The notes under the pieces were generated by a model. The model did no database searches. It saw only the letters and a program-made list of their open reading frames with translations, and was not told the origin of the DNA. Source: BM506 sp031581485 (lineage in GTDB: Bacteria > Desulfobacterota > Desulfobulbia > Desulfobulbales > SURF-16). From it: 64,000 bases of DNA. Position numbers and translations under genes: made by a program. Within the stretch, counting starts at the first letter, position 1, and each line of letters begins with the position of its first letter. Where the stretch lies: positions 1 through 64,000 of the forward strand of contig JAVLBA010000004.1 in the NCBI GenBank assembly GCA_031581485.1, in the 5' to 3' direction. Positions 17,526-25,806 of the stretch are shown here, in pieces.

Positions 17526-18686
17526 TTACAACTTCACCAGATTGTCGCGGTGGATGACCTCGTCATCCCCTTGGTAGCCGAGGATTTCAGGGATCTGGGA
17601 ACTGTGATGGCCGCAGATCTTCTCCACCTCTGCCTTGGGGTAATTAATCAGACCGGCTGCCACCGCCCTACCCTCCCTGTTCAGGCAATGGACGGGGTCA
17701 CCGGCCGCAAAATCGCCGCGCACCTCCACAATACCTGAGGGCAGAAGACTGGAGCCCTGGCGGGCCAGGGCCCGGCAGGCGCCGTCATCCAGGACGAGGT
17801 AGCCCTTGGGACGCAGCACATAGGCGATCCAGTGTTTGCGGGAATGGAGCTTCTCTTTCTCCGCCTGGGGCAGGAAAAAGGTGCCCACCAGCTCGCCCTT
17901 GAAGAGGGACTGAATCACCCCTGGGCGGCGGCCGGGGCCGATAAAGGAGTAGCCGCCCCCGGCAGCCACCATCTGGGCCGCCCGGATCTTGCTGTGCATG
18001 CCGCCGGTGCCCAGCATGGAGCCGGAATTGCCGGCCATATTAATCACTTTGTCGGTGATGGCGGCCACGGTATGGACCGGGGTGGCCGCAGGGTCGGTGG
18101 TGGGATTGGCGGTGTAGAGACTGTCCACATCGGTGAGACAGATAAAGATATCCGCATCAATGAGATTGGTGACCAGGGCCGCCAGGGTATCGTTATCCCC
18201 GAACTGCAGTTCCTCGGCACTCACCGTGTCGTTCTCATTGATAATGGGCAGGACCCCCCACTCAAAGAGGGTGGCCATGGTATTTTTGATATTGAGATAG
18301 CGGCCGCGATGGGCCAGATCTGAATGGGTGAGAAGCACCTGGGCCACCCGGAGGTTGCGCCTGGCAAAGAGGGAGTCATAATAATGCATGAGTCCGCACT
18401 GGCCCACAGCAGCGGTGGCCTGTTTCTCCTTCAGAGACAAGACCGGCTGGATAATGCAGAGCTTGCGGCGTCCCACGGCCACGGCCCCGGAGCTGACCAG
18501 GATGACCTCCCGGCCGCTCTCCCGCAAAAAGGCAAGCTCATCGGCCAGATTCTCCATGGTCTCGGTATGGAGACCCGCGTCCCCGGTCAAAACGGCGCTG
18601 CCCACCTTCACCACCACCCGCTTGATACCCTTGAGATGGGCCAGGCGCAGTTTCCTTCCTTCTTCCGCGGTGATACGCTCAGGCAT
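17526..18686 (-). CDS. proB: Glutamate 5-kinase with C-terminal PUA domain
   Basis: About 386 residues. The amino-acid kinase domain has VVVKVGSAVLTGD near the start, LVSSGAVAVGRRKL, and INENDTVSAEELQFGDNDTLAA; GTGGMHSKIRAAQ marks the substrate region. The last ~100 residues form a PUA domain, as in E. coli ProB. It phosphorylates glutamate, the feedback-controlled first step of proline synthesis. The ATG at 18686 overlaps the obgE stop by 8 bp, so it is probably translated from the obgE message. proA, its usual neighbour, lies beyond the islet. Confidence 0.95.
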   Translation of the reverse strand: MPERITAEEGRKLRLAHLKGIKRVVVKVGSAVLTGDAGLHTETMENLADELAFLRESGREVILVSSGAVAVGRRKLCIIQPVLSLKEKQATAAVGQCGLMHYYDSLFARRNLRVAQVLLTHSDLAHRGRYLNIKNTMATLFEWGVLPIINENDTVSAEELQFGDNDTLAALVTNLIDADIFICLTDVDSLYTANPTTDPAATPVHTVAAITDKVINMAGNSGSMLGTGGMHSKIRAAQMVAAGGGYSFIGPGRRPGVIQSLFKGELVGTFFLPQAEKEKLHSRKHWIAYVLRPKGYLVLDDGACRALARQGSSLLPSGIVEVRGDFAAGDPVHCLNREGRAVAAGLINYPKAEVEKICGHHSSQIPEILGYQGDDEVIHRDNLVKL

Positions 18687-19689
18687 GCCCTTCATCACCC
18701 TCAAAGAGAATTTCCGCCAGCCACTCCTTCAAGGCATCAAGACCTGCCCCTGTTTCCGCGGAGATAACCAGATGCGGGATTTGGGCCTCCTGGAAACGGG
18801 CCGTCACCTGCGCTACCTCTTCCGGGCTCATCAGATCTGTCTTGTTGAGCAGGACCAGCCGTTTTCTGTCGATTAATTCGGCGTTGAACTGGGCAAGCTC
18901 ATTCTCCAGGACCTGGTACTGGTGCCAGGGATCAGCCTCCATACCCGTGGCATCAATGACATGGAGAAGAATCCGGGTCCGTTCAACATGACGCAGGAAT
19001 TTATGGCCCAGGCCGGCACCGGCATGGGCCCCTTCGATAAGACCGGGGATATCGGCGAGGATACACGATTCGCCATATTCGAAATTAACCACCCCGAGCT
19101 GAGGGTCGAGGGTGGTAAAGGGATAGGGGGCCACTTTGGGGTTGGCTGCGGAGAGACGGGAAAGCAGGGTCGACTTGCCAGCATTGGGCAGACCGATGAG
19201 GCCGACGTCGGCAATGAGCTTCAGCTCAATACGGAGCCAGCGCTCTTCGCCGGGCATGCCTTTATCTGCTATGCGGGGCGCCCGGTTGGTGGATGAGGCA
19301 AAATGGACATTGCCGCGGCCGCCCAGGCCGCCGCGGGCCGCCAGATAGCGCTGACCAGGCTCCACAAGATCAACAATGACCTCGCCGGTCTCGGCATCCT
19401 TGACCAGGGAACCCAGGGGGACCTCAATAACGCAGTCCTTGCCCCGCTGGCCGTGCATTTTTTTGCCCTTGCCATGGGCACCGCTTTTGGCGATGAAATG
19501 GGAACGATACTTGAAATCTATGAGAGATTGCAGACGAGGGGATGCCTCGATATAGACAGAGCCCCCGCGGCCGCCGTCTCCGCCGTCAGGGCCGCCCCGG
19601 GGGACAAACTTCTCCCGCCGGAAACTGACACAGCCCCGACCGCCGTCACCGGCCTTGACAAAGAACTTTGCTTCATCAATAAATGACAT
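18679..19689 (-). CDS. obgE: Obg/CgtA ribosome-assembly GTPase
   Basis: 336 residues. The glycine-rich Obg domain starts FIDEAKFFVKAGDGGRGCVSF and is followed by GGPDGGDGGRGG; the G domain has GLPNAGKST (G1), DIPGLIEGAH (G3) and NKTDL (G4). There is no long C-terminal extension, as in short Obg proteins. Obg binds the 50S subunit and couples assembly to GTP and ppGpp levels. It sits after rplU and rpmA, its conserved neighbours, and before proB. Confidence 0.97.
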   Translation of the reverse strand: MSFIDEAKFFVKAGDGGRGCVSFRREKFVPRGGPDGGDGGRGGSVYIEASPRLQSLIDFKYRSHFIAKSGAHGKGKKMHGQRGKDCVIEVPLGSLVKDAETGEVIVDLVEPGQRYLAARGGLGGRGNVHFASSTNRAPRIADKGMPGEERWLRIELKLIADVGLIGLPNAGKSTLLSRLSAANPKVAPYPFTTLDPQLGVVNFEYGESCILADIPGLIEGAHAGAGLGHKFLRHVERTRILLHVIDATGMEADPWHQYQVLENELAQFNAELIDRKRLVLLNKTDLMSPEEVAQVTARFQEAQIPHLVISAETGAGLDALKEWLAEILFEGDEGHA

Positions 19690-19710
19690 GGTGAGACGCC
19701 TTCATAAAAG

Positions 19711-19732
19711 AACGGGCCACAAGGAGCCCGTT
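19711..19732 (-). terminator. Hairpin between rpmA and obgE
   Basis: AACGGGC and GCCCGTT form a perfect 7-bp stem around an 8-base loop. On the minus strand the hairpin is followed by CTTTTAT, an interrupted U tract. It could give partial termination between the ribosomal protein genes and obgE. Confidence 0.4.
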
Positions 19733-19784
19733 AGAAAAAAAGTAGACAGCAGGCAAGACGCCCTCTGACCACGTATAAGAAAAT

Positions 19785-20045
19785 CTATTCGGCTGCCGGA
19801 TAAACACAAACCCTTTTCCGGTTGCGACCGAAATTTTCAAAGGTAACCACGCCGTCAACCAAGGCAAACAGAGTGAAATCACGACCCAGACCGACATTCT
19901 GGCCGGGATGGATCTTGGTGCCTAACTGACGGACCAGAATATTACCAGCCCGGACAATCTGACCGCCAAAACGCTTGACGCCGCGGCGCTGAGAATTACT
20001 GTCCCGTCCGTTCCTGGAACTACCGCCTGCTTTCTTATGAGCCAT
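19785..20045 (-). CDS. rpmA: 50S ribosomal protein L27
   Basis: 86 residues starting MAHKKAGGSSRNGRDS, the canonical L27 N-terminus, followed by RRGVKRFGGQ and GTKIHPGQNVG. L27's N-terminal tail reaches the peptidyl-transferase centre. There is no cleavable N-terminal extension of the Firmicutes kind, so no Prp protease is needed, which agrees with its absence here. The ATG at 20045 is the conserved start; an upstream frame from 20069 is not. Confidence 0.97.
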   Translation of the reverse strand: MAHKKAGGSSRNGRDSNSQRRGVKRFGGQIVRAGNILVRQLGTKIHPGQNVGLGRDFTLFALVDGVVTFENFGRNRKRVCVYPAAE

Positions 20046-20100
20046 TGTTTCTTCCTCTATATGGTTCAAACCGGCTTTTTACCAGGCCGGCAATACTTGT

Positions 20101-20412
20101 TTACGCAGAGATACCCTGAATTTCAAGGGCGGTGAAAAATTGACGGTGGCCCTGCTTCAAGGAGTAGCCCTTCCGACGCTTTTTCTTAAAGACAATGACC
20201 TTTTTGCCTTTATCCTGCTCAACGATCTTGGCCGTTACCTTGGCGCCCTCAAGAACAGGCTGGCCAATTTGCACCGCCTCTCCATCAGCAACCAGCAGAA
20301 CCTCATTGAGTTCCACGGTATCACCAACCTCACCCATCAGTTTTTCAACCCGCAGACGATCTCCCTCTGCAACCTGATACTGTTTACCACCGGTACGAAT
20401 AATTGCGTACAT
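20101..20412 (-). CDS. rplU: 50S ribosomal protein L21
   Basis: 103 residues, MYAIIRTGGKQYQVAEGD at the start and KKRRKGYSLKQGHRQ near the end, diagnostic for L21. The ATG at 20412 has GGAGGAAGGGC just upstream, a strong ribosome-binding site. It is followed by rpmA 55 bp later. Confidence 0.97.
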   Translation of the reverse strand: MYAIIRTGGKQYQVAEGDRLRVEKLMGEVGDTVELNEVLLVADGEAVQIGQPVLEGAKVTAKIVEQDKGKKVIVFKKKRRKGYSLKQGHRQFFTALEIQGISA

Positions 20413-20544
20413 GCCCTTCCTCCAAAACGAAAACGCTTCCCCTGGGAAGCAGCCCGTGACCCACAGGGAGCCACGTTTCATTATTCTGATTAAAATCCCG
20501 CACCCCTCTTAACAGAGAGAAATTCCCGGATACGGAAACAGTGA

Positions 20545-20572
20545 TAGATACCACATTTCTTTTTTTTGTCAA
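20545..20572 (-). promoter_or_regulatory. Candidate sigma-70 promoter for rplU-rpmA
   Basis: On the minus strand a perfect TTGACA (20567-20572) is followed after 16 bases of A-rich spacer by TATCTA (20545-20550). It would start transcription about 125 bp before rplU, leaving a long leader that could hold autoregulation. The -10 match is only partial. Confidence 0.4.
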
Positions 20573-20576
20573 CACC

Positions 20577-20612
20577 GAAAAGAGGGCGCCCCGCTATCGC
20601 CAGCCTCTTTTT
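20577..20612. terminator. Probable bidirectional terminator after rng
   Basis: AAAAGAGG and CCTCTTTTTTT flank a GC-rich loop (GCGCCCCGCTATCGCCAG). A and T runs lie on opposite sides, so it can end minus-strand rng transcription just before the rplU promoter. Confidence 0.5.
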
Positions 20613-20623
20613 TTCGCCCCGCA

Positions 20624-22201
20624 TTAGAGGGCCTTGACCTTCTCGTGCGGTTGTTTGGCACCAGCAGTGCTGCTGTCGCTGGCCCAGAGAATCTCATATT
20701 TTTCCATATGGATATCCTTGTGGGGGATAATGATGAGATTTTTGTTGAGCTCATCCTCCAGATGATGGATGGTCACCGCCTCTTCCTTCAGCATCATGCC
20801 CGCCACCTTGGGATGGACCTTGATGGTCACACTGGGGCCCGAGATGTTTTTGGCGCCCAGGGAGATACGGCGGAAGATCTCATAACAGACCGTCCGGTTG
20901 GACTTGAGCAGCCCATCGCCGCCGCAGTAGGGACAGGGCTCACACATCATCCGGACCAGGTCTTCCCGGTTGCGCTTCCTGGTCATCTGGACCAGGCCGA
21001 ACTCGGAGACCTTGAGAATATTGACCCGGCTCTTGTCCTTGAGAACCGCCTCGCTTATGGCCCGAAACACCTCTTCCCGGTGGGCCTCCACTTCCATGTC
21101 GATGAAGTCGACAATGATGATGCCGCCGATATTGCGGAGCCTGAGCTGATAGGCGATTTCGCGGACCGCCTCCATATTGGTCTTGAAAATGGTTTCCTCA
21201 AGATCATTTTTCCCCACATAGCGGCCGGTATTGACATCGATAACGGTGAGGGCCTCGGTACCCTCGATAATAATAGAGCCGCCGCACCGCAGCCAGATCT
21301 TCTTGTCCAGGGCCCGGCTGATGTCCATCTCAACGCCGTAGGCGTCAAATATGGGGGCATTCTGTTCATAGAGGTGGAGCCTCTCATGCATGTGGGGGGC
21401 AAAGGTCTGCACAAATTTCACCACCCGCTGGTAGGTCGTGGGATCATCCACCACCAGGCGATCCACCTCCGTGGTGAACATATCGCGCACCACCCGGAGA
21501 ATGATGTCAAGATCCTCATAGACCAGGCTCATGGGCCCTGTTCTGCCGGCGATATCCTGAATCTCACTCCAGAGATGGAGGAGAAACTCCATATCCGCCT
21601 CCAGATCCTCCCGGCTGGCATCCTCGGCCACGGTCCGCACGATAAAACCCGTGCCGGCCGGCCGCAATTCCTCGATATCCTTGCGCAGGCGCTGGCGCAG
21701 CTCCTCGTCCTCCATCTTCCGGGATATGCCGATATGATCGGTCATAGGCATGAAGACCAGATTGCGGCAGGGCAGGGTTATATGACAGGTAAGGCGGGCG
21801 CCCTTGGTGCCGATGGGCTCCTTGCAGATCTGCACCAGAATTTCCTGGCCCTCCACGAGCAGGTCCTCAATGGATTTACCCGGCGTGCGGATAGCCAGGG
21901 AATCGGGGGGCTCGTTGTCGCAGCAGGAGGTGTCTTCTCCGCAGTTATTGAGACGCTTCTCAAAGGCCGCGGGCGAGATATGGACATCATCCACATAGAG
22001 AAAACCGGTGCGGTCAAGCCCGATATCCACAAAGGCGGCCTGCATGCCCGGCAGAACGCGGACCACCTTGCCCTGGTAGATATTACCCACCAACCCTTTT
22101 TCCGTGGGTCTCTCCACATGGAACTCGACAAGATTGCCATGTTCAATAAGGGCGATGCGCACCTCATAGGAGGTGGCGTTTATAAGAAGATCTGTTGCCA
22201 T
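20624..22201 (-). CDS. rng: Ribonuclease G/E family endoribonuclease
   Basis: 525 residues, RNase G-like length without the long scaffold of RNase E. An S1 RNA-binding region starts with KGLVGNIYQGKVVRVLPGMQ; the catalytic part has VIDVNTGRYVG and IIIVDFIDME with the metal-binding Asp residues, and CEPCPYCGGDG supplies the zinc-link cysteines that join dimers. It processes rRNA and turns over mRNA. It lies between the radical SAM gene and rplU-rpmA-obgE, an order conserved in many bacteria. Confidence 0.95.
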   Translation of the reverse strand: MATDLLINATSYEVRIALIEHGNLVEFHVERPTEKGLVGNIYQGKVVRVLPGMQAAFVDIGLDRTGFLYVDDVHISPAAFEKRLNNCGEDTSCCDNEPPDSLAIRTPGKSIEDLLVEGQEILVQICKEPIGTKGARLTCHITLPCRNLVFMPMTDHIGISRKMEDEELRQRLRKDIEELRPAGTGFIVRTVAEDASREDLEADMEFLLHLWSEIQDIAGRTGPMSLVYEDLDIILRVVRDMFTTEVDRLVVDDPTTYQRVVKFVQTFAPHMHERLHLYEQNAPIFDAYGVEMDISRALDKKIWLRCGGSIIIEGTEALTVIDVNTGRYVGKNDLEETIFKTNMEAVREIAYQLRLRNIGGIIIVDFIDMEVEAHREEVFRAISEAVLKDKSRVNILKVSEFGLVQMTRKRNREDLVRMMCEPCPYCGGDGLLKSNRTVCYEIFRRISLGAKNISGPSVTIKVHPKVAGMMLKEEAVTIHHLEDELNKNLIIIPHKDIHMEKYEILWASDSSTAGAKQPHEKVKAL

Positions 22202-22240
22202 ATTTTTTATATTACGAAGTAGAGGTGGTCATTTGCCGGC

Positions 22241-24739
22241 TCAGCAAGCGGCCTTGAACCACTCCTTCACCACCCTGATTTGTATTAATTCCTCTTCCGT
22301 GAGATCCAGAACCGCCTGCATGATCTCCAGGGGTTTCAGCGCTGCCTTGCTCACCTCGGATATCATCTGCAGGACAACGGTCTTTTCATCAAGGAGCCGC
22401 AGCTCCGTGACCTGGGGCCGCCCGTCAATGACGCGTTCCTTCTTTTTCCTGGTCACCGTCACCGGAAAGGCGGCCGCGGCCATAAAAGAGGCCAGACGTT
22501 CCTCGGCCACCGACACGGGAAGGTATAAAGTGTAACATGTTTCCACCTTTGCCGGAATCTTTTTTGACTCGGCCTGCCCCAAGGCCTGGACACAAAGCCC
22601 CTCTGGAAGCTGCTCATTAAGGGCGCTGAGCCACTCCTGCGGCGTAATCTCCGTGCGCAGATCCAGCAGAAGATACTCTGCCCTGCTTTCGGTACCCAGG
22701 GGCAGGGCCGGGCTGAAGGAGACCTTGGGTGAGGGATTAAAGCCCTTGGAGTAATGCAGCGGCAGGCCGACCCGGTTAAAGGCCCTGAAAAAGACCTGGA
22801 GCAGCTCCAGATGGGAGAGGAAACGGGCCCGGCCCAGCCTGGAATAATCGAGGCGATAATGAAAATGGGGGGCCTCGCCCTCCTCTTCCTGAGCGTCACC
22901 CTCTTCCTCTGCCGGCCAATCAGGCTCCCCCTGGCAGGTCCGGGGAAAGACGGTCTTGAAATCACACAGCCCGCATTTCTGACAGCCGTGGACGCGGCAA
23001 TCAGGGGTATAGGCCCCTTCCATGGCCTTGGCATACTCCGCCCGGATAAAGGCCGGGTCTACCCCGCAGTCGAGATGATCCCAGGGCAGGGGTTCATGGA
23101 AATCACGGCGACGCAGATAATGCTCCAGATCCACCCCCAGGGCAGCTGCCGCCTCTTTCCAGGTATCCAGACGCAGATGATCATTCCAGGCATCAAAACG
23201 GGCCCCGCGCTGCCAGGCCTCGACAATAAGGGCGGAAAGCCGCCGGTCACCCCGGGCAAAGACCCCTTCCAGGAAACTCTGCCGGGGATCACCCCAGCGC
23301 AGCTGCACACCGTTATCCCGCAATTTTGCCTTGAGAAAATCAATACGCTCAAAGCCCTCCGCAACGGAGAGCTGGGGCTCCCACTGGAAGGGGGTGTGGG
23401 GCTTGGGAATAAAGGTGGCCGCACTCACCGTGATCCGCCGTCCCGGCCCGCTGCCGGCCCGCAGGGCCTTTAGGGCCAGCTCGGGTATGGCGTCCAGATC
23501 CTCCTGGGTCTCGGTGGGCAGGCCGAACATGAAGTAAAACTTGATGATTTTCCAGCCCAGACTGAAGGCGGAACCGCAGGTGGCCAGGAGATCCTCCTCC
23601 GTGATCCCCTTGTTGAGCACCTGCCGCAGGCGATCGGTACCCGCTTCCGGGGCCACAGTAAAGCCGGTTTTGCGCACCCTTTTTATCTGCTCCATGATCT
23701 CCGGAGTCAGGGTGCCCACCCGCATGGAGGGCATGGATACCGACACCCGCTTTTGGGCAAAGGTATCCATCAGCTTGACCAGCAGAGGGCTCAGGCAGGA
23801 ATAATCGCCGGTGGAAAGCGACAGCAGGGCCAGCTCCTCAAAACCGCTGGCCTTGATGCCTTCCTTGGCAAGACGCAGGACCTGCTCCGGAGGGCGCTCC
23901 CGCACCGGCCGGTAGACAATGCCGGCCTGACAGAAACGGCAGCCCCGGGTGCAGCCGCGGGCCACTTCGATCCCCAGCCGGTCATGGACAATCTTGTTCA
24001 GGGGAACCAGGGGTGCAGGGGCCGGATCGTTGCTCAGCTCCGGCAGCACGCGGCGCCGCACCTTTTCATACCCCGCCTTCAGCGGCCGTATCCCCTCAAA
24101 GGCATGGCCGGGGCCATACTGGGGCGCAAAAAAGGCGGGCACATAGACCCCTTCGATCTCCGCCAGCCCGGCCAGCACCTGCTGGCGCGACCAGCCTGCC
24201 TGCTTGGCCATCAGCAGAAAATCACTGATCTCGACAATGGCCTCCTCCCCGTCCCCCAGCAGGATGGCATCAAAAAAATCAGCCACCGGCTCAGGGTGAA
24301 AGGCGCCGGGTCCGCCGCCAAGGAGAAGGGGGTGCTCTTCGCTGCGATCCCTGCTGTAAAAAGGCAGACCGCCCAGATCCAGGATGGTGAGAATATTGGT
24401 GTTGCACAGCTCATAGGGCAGGGTAAAGGCCAGGACATCAAAATCAAGGAGTGGGTGGCGTGACTCCAGGCTGAACAGGGGGGTCTTGGTCTGCCGCAAT
24501 AGATCCTCAAGATCCGTATCAGGGGCATAGACCCGTTCGGCCAGGAGGTCGCTGCGGCCGTTGATGATATGGTAGAGGATCTGCAGGCCCTGGTGGGACA
24601 TGCCGATTTCGTACATATCAGGAAAGGCCAGGAGATAGCGCAGGGAGACATCCTGCCACTCTTTGGCAGGGACATTGAATTCATTGCCGCAATATCTGCT
24701 TGCCTTGCGGACCAAAGGCAGGAGTTGTTCTGGATTCAC
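22241..24739 (-). CDS. Radical SAM protein TIGR03960 fused to DUF2344 (TIGR03936)
   Basis: 832 residues. The N-terminal ~200 residues resemble a B12-binding-like fold (FPDMYEIGMSHQGLQ, LLGGGPGAFHPEPVADFFD). The radical SAM core follows with RGCTRGCRFCQAG, the CxxxCxxC cluster motif. After an acidic linker (EEEGDAQEEEGEA) the DUF2344 part starts FHYRLDYSRLGRARFLSHL and includes HYSKGFNPSPK. In many bacteria these are two genes just upstream of rng or the L21 gene; here they are one fused protein in the same context. An RNA or ribosome modification role is widely suspected but not shown. The substrate is unknown. Confidence 0.9.
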   Translation of the reverse strand: MNPEQLLPLVRKASRYCGNEFNVPAKEWQDVSLRYLLAFPDMYEIGMSHQGLQILYHIINGRSDLLAERVYAPDTDLEDLLRQTKTPLFSLESRHPLLDFDVLAFTLPYELCNTNILTILDLGGLPFYSRDRSEEHPLLLGGGPGAFHPEPVADFFDAILLGDGEEAIVEISDFLLMAKQAGWSRQQVLAGLAEIEGVYVPAFFAPQYGPGHAFEGIRPLKAGYEKVRRRVLPELSNDPAPAPLVPLNKIVHDRLGIEVARGCTRGCRFCQAGIVYRPVRERPPEQVLRLAKEGIKASGFEELALLSLSTGDYSCLSPLLVKLMDTFAQKRVSVSMPSMRVGTLTPEIMEQIKRVRKTGFTVAPEAGTDRLRQVLNKGITEEDLLATCGSAFSLGWKIIKFYFMFGLPTETQEDLDAIPELALKALRAGSGPGRRITVSAATFIPKPHTPFQWEPQLSVAEGFERIDFLKAKLRDNGVQLRWGDPRQSFLEGVFARGDRRLSALIVEAWQRGARFDAWNDHLRLDTWKEAAAALGVDLEHYLRRRDFHEPLPWDHLDCGVDPAFIRAEYAKAMEGAYTPDCRVHGCQKCGLCDFKTVFPRTCQGEPDWPAEEEGDAQEEEGEAPHFHYRLDYSRLGRARFLSHLELLQVFFRAFNRVGLPLHYSKGFNPSPKVSFSPALPLGTESRAEYLLLDLRTEITPQEWLSALNEQLPEGLCVQALGQAESKKIPAKVETCYTLYLPVSVAEERLASFMAAAAFPVTVTRKKKERVIDGRPQVTELRLLDEKTVVLQMISEVSKAALKPLEIMQAVLDLTEEELIQIRVVKEWFKAAC

Positions 24740-24840
24740 GTTATTTATAAGGGGTTAAATCAGGAGAAAAATGCGAAATAGATGGCAGAAAGCAAGGCCG
24801 AACCATCAGCGATAGACAAAAGAAGACACAGTATTATCTT

Positions 24841-25004
24841 TGATGGACTCGTAAAAAGTCCATCGTACCCTTTGAAATGGCTAAGTAAAAACTTTGCCAA
24901 ACCAGGAGTGGCGGTGTCGAGGGCGCGGAAGCGTACATATGGTACGCTTAAGCACCCGAGATGCCGCCACGACGCAGGAGATCGGAGTTTTTACGACGCC
25001 ATCA
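24841..25004. mobile_element. MITE-like element with terminal inverted repeats and internal hairpin
   Basis: Terminal inverted repeats of 21 bp, TGATGGACTCGTAAAAAGTC+C at 24841 and its near complement ending at 25004, match at 18 positions. Inside is a nested hairpin: TGGCGGTGTCGAG pairs imperfectly with CGAGATGCCGCCA, and AAGCGTAC pairs exactly with GTACGCTT at the tip. There is no coding capacity. The right end lies 4 bp from the stop codon of the lipoprotein gene at 25008. A non-autonomous transposable element or REP-like cruciform is the best reading; the transposase is not in the window. Confidence 0.7.
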
Positions 25005-25007
25005 TCT

Positions 25008-25799
25008 TTACTCCACCAGCACCTCTTCAAAGGCGGCAGGAGGAGAAAACACAAAATCGCCAGGAGAGAGAGAGACCTCATCCTGGAGATCATCAAGGCG
25101 GATCTCAAGGACTGAGTCCATGGCCAGCGAGGTTACTTTGATGTGGCGCGGTACAGCACATTCCCCGGGCCCATACTGGTCATAGAGGATATTCAGGACC
25201 CGCTTGCCGTCGCTGTTTACGACGATATGACGGCGGATCTGCAGGGTCTCCGGCTCAAAAAGGACCAGGGCCCGGTAGCCGCCTGCCATCAGGAGATCAA
25301 CCCAATAGCCGCCCTGCTCATCCCTGCTCACCCGGGTCAACTCCACCGGCCCGGGCTGCAGGCGGCCGGTGAGCCAGTAATAAGAGAGGGCGGGATCAAA
25401 GCCCTCAGGGGTATATTTGCGGAATGTCGCACTGTCCACCTCCCCCTGGTAGACCGTGCCCTCCTCAATGGCCACATATTGAAAGTGCCGGCCGTTGGTG
25501 GTAAAAATCAGCAGGGGCTGGCCCAGAGGGTTGACCCCCACAAACTTCAGATAAGAGGGGCTCATGGCCTGGAGATAGCCGCTGATGAAACCGGAAGAAA
25601 AGAGATTTTTGACAGTAACATGGGCCGCGCCATCGAGACAGCACGGACATTGGGCCTGAGAGGCCACCATATCTTGAAAACGGCGGCGCACCTCCCGCTC
25701 TTCCTCGCCGCTGATCCCGTAAAAAGTCGGCAAGCCGGCACAGCCTGCCAGCAACAGGAGAGAGGCAATAAGGATTATGGAACGCCGGCACCAGAGCAT
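25008..25799 (-). CDS. Outer-membrane-type lipoprotein, DUF4292-like
   Basis: About 263 residues from the ATG at 25799. A signal peptide IILIASLLLLAGC ends in a lipobox, with Cys near residue 19. The mature part has AHVTVKNLFSSGFISGY and later beta-rich segments (GQPLLIFTTNGRHFQYV, RVLNILYDQYG), which suggest a LolA/LolB or DUF4292-like fold; this is a weak family call. It starts 7 bp after the TPR lipoprotein gene, so the two are probably co-transcribed and may work together in the envelope. Its stop codon abuts the MITE-like element. Confidence 0.7.
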   Translation of the reverse strand: MLWCRRSIILIASLLLLAGCAGLPTFYGISGEEEREVRRRFQDMVASQAQCPCCLDGAAHVTVKNLFSSGFISGYLQAMSPSYLKFVGVNPLGQPLLIFTTNGRHFQYVAIEEGTVYQGEVDSATFRKYTPEGFDPALSYYWLTGRLQPGPVELTRVSRDEQGGYWVDLLMAGGYRALVLFEPETLQIRRHIVVNSDGKRVLNILYDQYGPGECAVPRHIKVTSLAMDSVLEIRLDDLQDEVSLSPGDFVFSPPAAFEEVLVE

Positions 25800-25806
25800 A
25801 ACAGGG

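Noticed and set aside
20645..22222. 525-codon plus-strand frame opposite rng
   Set aside because: It mirrors rng exactly in extent, with no motif or start context of its own.
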